This document shows, one piece after another, positions 58,867 through 64,000 of a DNA stretch of 64,000 bases; position 1 is the stretch's first letter; every line of letters begins with the position of its first letter. The position numbers and the translations under genes are program-made. Source of the DNA: Rhynchopus sp. YZ270_cl-10 (taxonomy: Eukaryota > Euglenozoa > Diplonemea > Diplonemida > Diplonemidae); assembly GCA_964035575.1 (NCBI GenBank), contig OZ037927.1:1054001-1118000 (forward strand), read 5' to 3'. A model generated the notes under the pieces. That model worked only from the letters and a program-made list of their open reading frames with translations, did not search any database and was not told where the DNA came from.

Positions 58867-59628
58867 ATGCAGCGTCAGACCCGCTTCGCAGCCATCCTAT
58901 TCGCGTCCTTCCTCTTTGCGGGCTTTCTGTGGAGCTGGTCCGGTGGTGGCGAGGATGAGGCATACGCAGACACACCCGACGCGGTCATAGTACCTGGAGG
59001 CGGGCAAACACCCGATGGACCCCCGGAGCATATGAAGCTCCGTCTCGACGGCGCGGCGAAGATTTACACTGAAGCGCCTGCACGACGTAAACCCAAACTT
59101 ATCTTGCTGTCTGGGGGCACACCACACAAACCCAACCACCTTGACGAGCACGGCTTCGACGTTAAGGAATGCGAAACCTCAGCAAAATACCTGATGCAAA
59201 CCCACGCCATCCCGCCCCACGCTATCCGAGAGGAAGGCTTCTCGCTGGACACCTTAGGAAACGCCTACTATTCGAGAACGTTGCATTGCGACCCTGCAGG
59301 GTTCCGCAACATCGCGATCGTCAATAACAACTGGCATATGGAGAGAACGCAGAAAATCTTCAACTGGATCTTTGGATTGACCCCCATCACCGGCAGGCCC
59401 TACCATCTCCACTACGTTACAGTGAAGGAAGGGCTTCCCAAGGATGTGCTTGAGATTCGCCTTCAAAAGGAAGCAGAAGCAGCGCCAGGTGTGAGCAAGC
59501 TTGTGGCATCTATGGCCACGTTGAGTGACTTCCATGAATGGCTGTACACCAAGCATGGGGCCTATAAGACAGAAAGGCTCCAAAAGCCGCGGCAAACAAT
59601 CGACCCAAAGCTTGCGAAGTCTTATTAA
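58867..59628 (+). CDS. DUF218 (YdcF/SanA-like) membrane-anchored protein
   Basis: 253 aa. The ATG at 58,867 gives a signal anchor (FAAILFASFLFAGFLWSW, residues ~7-24); the frame is open upstream through repeat DNA and is not used. Family motifs in order: PDAVIVPGGG, RLDGAAKIY, KLILLSGGTPHKPN, ECETSAKYLM, IREEGFSLDTLGNAYYSR, IAIVNNNWHMERTQKIF. DUF218 proteins (YdcF, SanA, eukaryotic relatives) have a Rossmann-like fold and poorly known small-molecule or envelope roles. It probably faces the ER/Golgi lumen or the cell exterior. Eukaryotic copies are common in protists and plants, so recent bacterial transfer need not be assumed. Confidence 0.85.
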   Translation: MQRQTRFAAILFASFLFAGFLWSWSGGGEDEAYADTPDAVIVPGGGQTPDGPPEHMKLRLDGAAKIYTEAPARRKPKLILLSGGTPHKPNHLDEHGFDVKECETSAKYLMQTHAIPPHAIREEGFSLDTLGNAYYSRTLHCDPAGFRNIAIVNNNWHMERTQKIFNWIFGLTPITGRPYHLHYVTVKEGLPKDVLEIRLQKEAEAAPGVSKLVASMATLSDFHEWLYTKHGAYKTERLQKPRQTIDPKLAKSY

Positions 59629-60963
59629 AAAAGTGAAGGGGGGGAGAGAGAGTGTAGGGTAGGTACAGTATTGGTTGATTAGTACGATGGTCAGTACAAA
59701 AAGGAATGAAGAAGAAAAAACAAAGGAAATGGAGATTGCACAAACTGTGGCAACATTAACTCCAACAATTTATCGAAAAAAAAAAAAAAAACAACAACAA
59801 ATAAAAGCTACTTTCTAGGGTTGAGGATGGCCTCCGTCCATACCGATTAAGTACAAAGCCTCAGGGCGACATTGTGTACAGATCCTACCTCGGTAGGTGA
59901 TTGTCGATACTACAACAACGAAAAAGGGCGACCTTTGTGTACAATCCTCGGAGAGGGTGATTGTCGAAACTATTTAAAAAAACTGATCAGGACCTGCTGG
60001 TCAATGAAGGATATCCTTGGCATTATCCGAGGAATGGCTGTTGTTTATTTTTGAAATTTGGTTCAACAAAAAACGAACCCATAAAAATGATAGCGCTTTT
60101 GAGAGGTGTGTCCAATGCATGCCTTTGCGAGGGGTTATTTGCACAGATTTTTGCCAGCTTCTTTTTCTTTGAAAAGAATGGAAAAGATCTGCCCATTGTG
60201 CTCCCCCCCCTAACCGGTGAGGTCCGTTCATTGAAATAGATTTCTTAAGAAGAAAAACCACATTTTTATTTATTCAGTGCTCTGCGTCCGCCGATGAATG
60301 GTGAGGCGTTTTTTTTTTTGCACTTTCAACTTTTCTTTTCTTAACCATAACACACCCAGCACCCACACGCTGGGGATTTATTCTTTTTTAGCAAACAAAG
60401 AAAAAAAAGTGTCCCTCCATCATTTTCCCGATATTTTTAAGCCTCTTATTCCTACAATACTTAATATTTGACGACCCTGTATCTCCAGTGATCACACTCA
60501 TTTGACCAATGAGCGGAAGCGGGTGCAGCGGAAGCGGGAAGGGCTTCACAACCCCGTTTTGAATGAGGGAATGAACTCTCAACCGAGATGAAGGCGAATC
60601 AGGGCTGTCAACCCAACCGGACCCTACATCATGCCTAAGTACCCTGTATTCGCAATAATCCCCGTTCATCTGACTGATGAGAGGAAGCGGGAGCAGCACA
60701 TATCAGATGTAAAACCACGAAATGGATTGTAGGACTGCATGGGTTGGGGTGTCCACCCCCCGGTACAGCCGTACATTGTATCAAACAACACAAAGCAAAT
60801 ATAACAAAAAACTTCACAAAAAACCCATTCAACCCCCCCTCACCACAACAGCAACACCCCCCCTCCGTCTCTCCCCACCTCCCCACCTCCAACATCCCCC
60901 CCAACGATGCTTGCATGAGACCGTAAAACCCCCCCTCCCCTTTTTTTTCTTTTTCTTTTTCTT
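59629..60963 (+). other. Intergenic with GCGAC..GATTGTCGA duplication and repeats
   Basis: 59,727-59,775 is a GAGATTGCACAAACTGTGGC copy. 59,855-59,975 is a two-copy repeat (GGGCGACATTGTGTACAGAT and GGGCGACCTTTGTGTACAAT, each ending GGTGATTGTCGA). 60,283-60,330 carries TCCGCCGATGAATGGTGAGG. 60,660-60,784 is a 170-bp repeat copy, with extra copies of its 5' part at 60,490-60,550. The last 60 bp before the next ATG are C/T-rich. Confidence 0.6.
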
Positions 60964-63192
60964 ATGACGCATACCGACGGTACAGCACATTACGGACGCA
61001 CATGGAACGATAGTGACGGCCGTGGCGACAGCGGTCTGCCTCACGTTCGCGTTGTACAGTGGAACGTCCTTGCGGACACTTTATCGAAGGGGAGCGATGA
61101 TGAGTACGTAGCGTACGATGCGGAGGGGATGGGGGTGCTGCCTGGGCAGCGGTGGGTGGGGTGGGGGGCAGCAGGACCGCCGCAGGACTACCAACGGCCA
61201 CACCTATTCCGCTGTGCACAGAGGTGGCTGGCATGGGAGTACCGAGGACCACGCATAGCTGCAGAGCTGCGACGCTTCAATGCAGACATTGTAGCGCTGC
61301 AGGAGGTCGACCACTTTGACTACCTCAAAGCCGAGCTGGCAGGCTACGACGGCGTCTTTGCGAAAAAACCTGGCTACGAGGACGGGGTAGCGCTCCTTTG
61401 GAAAGGCCCCTGGAGACGAGGTGCAAGCAAAGTCTTCCGCTTCTCCCGCGGCGCTCAGGTCGCCATCGCACAACGTCTTCTCCTCCCCTCTGAAGCAAAA
61501 GGAGCGGACGGCAGAGCCCGGGTCAAAGCATTGGTGGCAGTATCAATGCACCTTAAAGCAGGGTTCAGCGATAAATTCGAGGTGACGCGCGAAACGCAGT
61601 TGAGTCTGCTAGCAGAGGCGGTACGGCAGTTTGCGCAGGGCGATCCGGTTGTGTTGCTGGCAGACCTGAACGCACACCCATCCGATCTCGAGGGGATGCC
61701 GGCCCAAGCAGTGCCCATGATTCTCGGAAAGGGCTACGCTTCTGCCTATGCGGACGGAGGGTTCACAGTGTGGAGTGGGTGGAGCGATGGGGAGGTGCGT
61801 GCGGCATTTGACCACATCCTCTTCACGGCAACGGACCTCCGGTGCAGACGCAACTATGGCCTTCCCTCGGTTGCAGCAGTAGGGAGTGAGCCGTGTAGGT
61901 TGCCGAATCATAGGTACGTAGGGAAGGGGTGTGTGGGGGGGGAAAGGGTATTTTTACGGAGATGTTAAGATTTTTGGTGGTGTGTGAGGGAATGTCATGT
62001 AGCATGTCATATCACCAAAAACCCTTAGTAATATGCATCACCGTCGTGTTGTTTTCAATGGCTGGCATCGTACAGTGGGTCAGTCGGAGGGTGCCTGCAT
62101 TAATAACTTCAATGTGGAGGGCTATATAAATGATTTTATTTGATGAGAATGTAAATAAGCGGTAGCGGGGCATCTCAGACGTGAATTATGAAAAATGGAT
62201 TTTGTGATAAGCATGGTTTTCCCCTCTTCTTTATTAGGTACACTGCCACGAGAGGGCTTTGTATTTTCAAAGCCAACTATTTCTATTTTTTTTATACCTA
62301 CAAGCGTAGCTTAAAGGAGAAATAGTTCCTCAGATACGGTCGCCAATCACCCCTCCAACAGGGTAATTGTGCAATCAACGAAAAAACCTTTTTTTCCCCT
62401 TTTACTTACCTATCAGAGTTACTATTTTTGACTGATACATGACAGTATTTCCCTCCAATCACATTCCCCATCTCAGGTGGCCTTCTGACCATCTGCCCTT
62501 AGCAGCAGACTTGCTGTTGCGACGTGCGGCACGTGAGCTGCACCCCGACACGGACGACGTGAACGAGAGCACAGTGACGCTGACGACACCACAGATGAAC
62601 GCACACCAGCAGGGCCTTGCCATCCTCCCGGGTGCCTCAGGCGTGCATGTGTGCAAATACTACGTGCAGGGGCTCTGCGCGTACAGCCAGGCGTGCAAGC
62701 TGCCCCACTCAGACGGGCGCAGGGGTGAACGGTGTTACTTCTTCGACACAGGACAGCAGTGCAGGTATGCTTGAGGGAAGGGCAGAAAAGGGAGCAGGAG
62801 AGAAGAGAGAAGAAGCGACACAGCATGTCTATGCAAAGATCAAGCATAAAAGAAACCCCCCTCCTCACAGATACGATAATACAAGCGTATTTTCTCCTTT
62901 TTTTTCTCCTTCTTTTTCTCCTCTAAAGTTTCATGGCGAAATCATACTGCTGTACACCTTAATCGTTTTTTTTTTAAAGTTTTTGGATGTTGTTAGTGTA
63001 CAGAAGAGACCATCTTGTGTGGTGGTATTGCCGTTATCAGATTACCAAGAAGGAAAGAAAGATTCTTAGAAAATAATAAACTGATTTTTTAATGCACTGT
63101 TTTCACCACCACACCACCACAGACACGGCGACGGGTGTCACTTCATGCATTCGACTGTAGGTGCACGCGTCCCACAGCGCGTGGCGTACTGA
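60964..63192 (+). CDS. CCR4/nocturnin-type EEP nuclease with two CCCH zinc fingers (three exons)
   Basis: Exons 60,964-61,913, 62,477-62,764 and 63,123-63,192 (435 aa); introns begin GTACGT and GTATGC and end CAG. EEP motifs in order: VVQWNVLADTL, ALQEVDHFDYL, VSMHLKAGF, LLADLNAHPSD, AAFDHILFT, and WPSDHLPLAAD created by splicing exon 1 to 2. This matches the Mg-dependent deadenylase/nocturnin/angel subfamily. Two CCCH fingers follow: Cys376-x7-Cys-x5-Cys-x3-His394 and Cys403-x8-Cys-x5-Cys-x3-His422. The second is completed only by splicing exon 2 to 3 (TGQQC|RHGDG). It probably trims mRNA tails or a nucleotide cofactor, with the fingers binding RNA. GTAGGTGCAC near 63,160 could be a further donor, so the C-terminus is less certain. 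The start follows TTTTTTTTCTTTTTCTTTTT. Confidence 0.85.
61914..62476 (+). other. Intron 1 of the EEP-CCCH gene, built of repeats
   Basis: 563 bp, GTACGT..CTCAG. Inside, in sense orientation: GGCTGGCATCGTACAGTGGG (62,061), the 170-bp repeat (62,141-62,275) and the AAGGAGAAATAGT hairpin repeat (62,296-62,430). Little of the intron is unique. Confidence 0.8.
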
Positions 63193-64000
63193 CATCGTTC
63201 TTACAAAGCAGCACATCGGTCCGGTTCAGATCTAAACCACCGAAAATGGATTGTAGGACTGCATGGGTTTGGGGGGGGTCCACCCCACGGTGCACCTGGT
63301 CCTACCTTAAGGTACACTGTTCACGAGAGGACTGTGTTGTATTTCAAGTCAAATTGATTGCTGCACGGTTTTTATGGGTGTAACGATGTGAAACGTGTGT
63401 GTCAAATAGAGATAAAATAGCAATTTTTTTTTTTTGTAACGAAAAAGGGGATCGAAAAAAAACCGTTGACCTGAATAAAAAAACAAAACAAAAATAAAGC
63501 CAGATAGATAAGTAAAAGCGTGTCTCCTCGATGCTCTTGTGCTTAAATACAGAAAAGTTTTCAAAAAAAAGAAGAAAAAATGCGACAAAAAAAAGTCGAA
63601 CAAAAAACGGGAGGGGGTGTGTACGGGGAGGGAGGGGAAATATGGGGAGGCAAAAAGTAGGAAGGGGGTTGCGAGGCAAGACACCCTGTTCCCATCCCCC
63701 CTGCCCATCATTTCCCCGCCCAACCAACTATCCCTTTCCCTCTGCAACGTTATAGTGAAAAAAATACAAAAACAAAAACAAAAACAAAAAAACAAAAAAA
63801 CAAAAAAAAGCAAAAATGCGTATCCTAACCTTCGGGTGGCATGTAGTGTTTTGTGCATCCAGGGGGCTGGCATCGTGTGAGCGTCAGTCGAGAGAGGGGG
63901 TGTGTGCCTGCATCCATATCTGGTGTTAGGGAGTAGGCAAGAAGGGAGGAGAAAAGGCCCGACCCTCTCTTTTTTGGTGCGGTGATTGCCGATACAGTGC
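63193..64000 (+). other. Downstream region with repeats
   Basis: A 170-bp repeat copy (63,226-63,353) starts 33 bp after the stop codon. A CATCC..GGCTGGCATCGTGTGAG variant lies at 63,857-63,915. The rest is A-rich, then G/C-rich (63,610-63,730), with no coding region seen. Confidence 0.6.

Overview
The window is nuclear DNA of a unicellular eukaryote that I cannot name. Spliceosomal introns (GT..AG, 358-833 bp) can be read in two genes. A P2X-type channel, a roadblock dynein light chain, tandem kinase domains and a piece of LSU rRNA all fit a flagellated protist. Exons are GC-rich. The DNA between them is AT-rich, full of A/T/C homopolymer runs and crowded with short dispersed repeats.

Layout. 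1 to ~13.7 kb is a nest of mobile DNA. Terminal inverted repeats about 95% alike (1-~505 and ~9,895-10,455) enclose a CRN-RHS-type P-loop/nuclease-fold ORF, a smaller TIR element abutting its stop codon, minisatellites, a ~200 bp hairpin and about 51 copies of an 8-bp GGTACC repeat. A 1.45-kb element with a 3-bp TTA duplication lies at 12,263-13,716, and its empty target survives at 23.1 kb. Seven host genes, all on the + strand, follow: a receptor-like protein with a pseudokinase plus a kinase (14.4-18.3 kb), an F-box-like protein (23.9 kb), an unknown 180-aa protein (49.3 kb), a roadblock/LC7 light chain (50.7 kb, one intron), a P2X-like channel (54.3 kb), a DUF218 membrane-anchored protein (58.9 kb), and a CCR4/nocturnin-type nuclease domain joined to two CCCH zinc fingers (61.0 kb, two introns).

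Between 24.6 and 49.3 kb no host gene is visible. That stretch holds nested DNA transposons: a 2.9-kb element with TAA duplications, a 1.05-kb long-TIR element, a hAT-like element with an 8-bp duplication, and several 45-240 bp palindromes. It also holds a 28S rRNA fragment on the minus strand and a GC-rich retroposon-like fragment with a poly(A) tail. The mobile DNA at 5.4-13.6 kb and 40.9-47.2 kb shares the same repeat families in opposite orientation.

More than ten short repeat families (35-170 bp) recur in the intergenic DNA and introns, almost always in the same orientation as the genes. One family ends 5 bp before the start codon of the DUF218 gene. Several starts (14.4, 49.3, 54.3 and 61.0 kb) directly follow a pyrimidine tract, which suggests short 5' leaders. 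The genes do not form a pathway.
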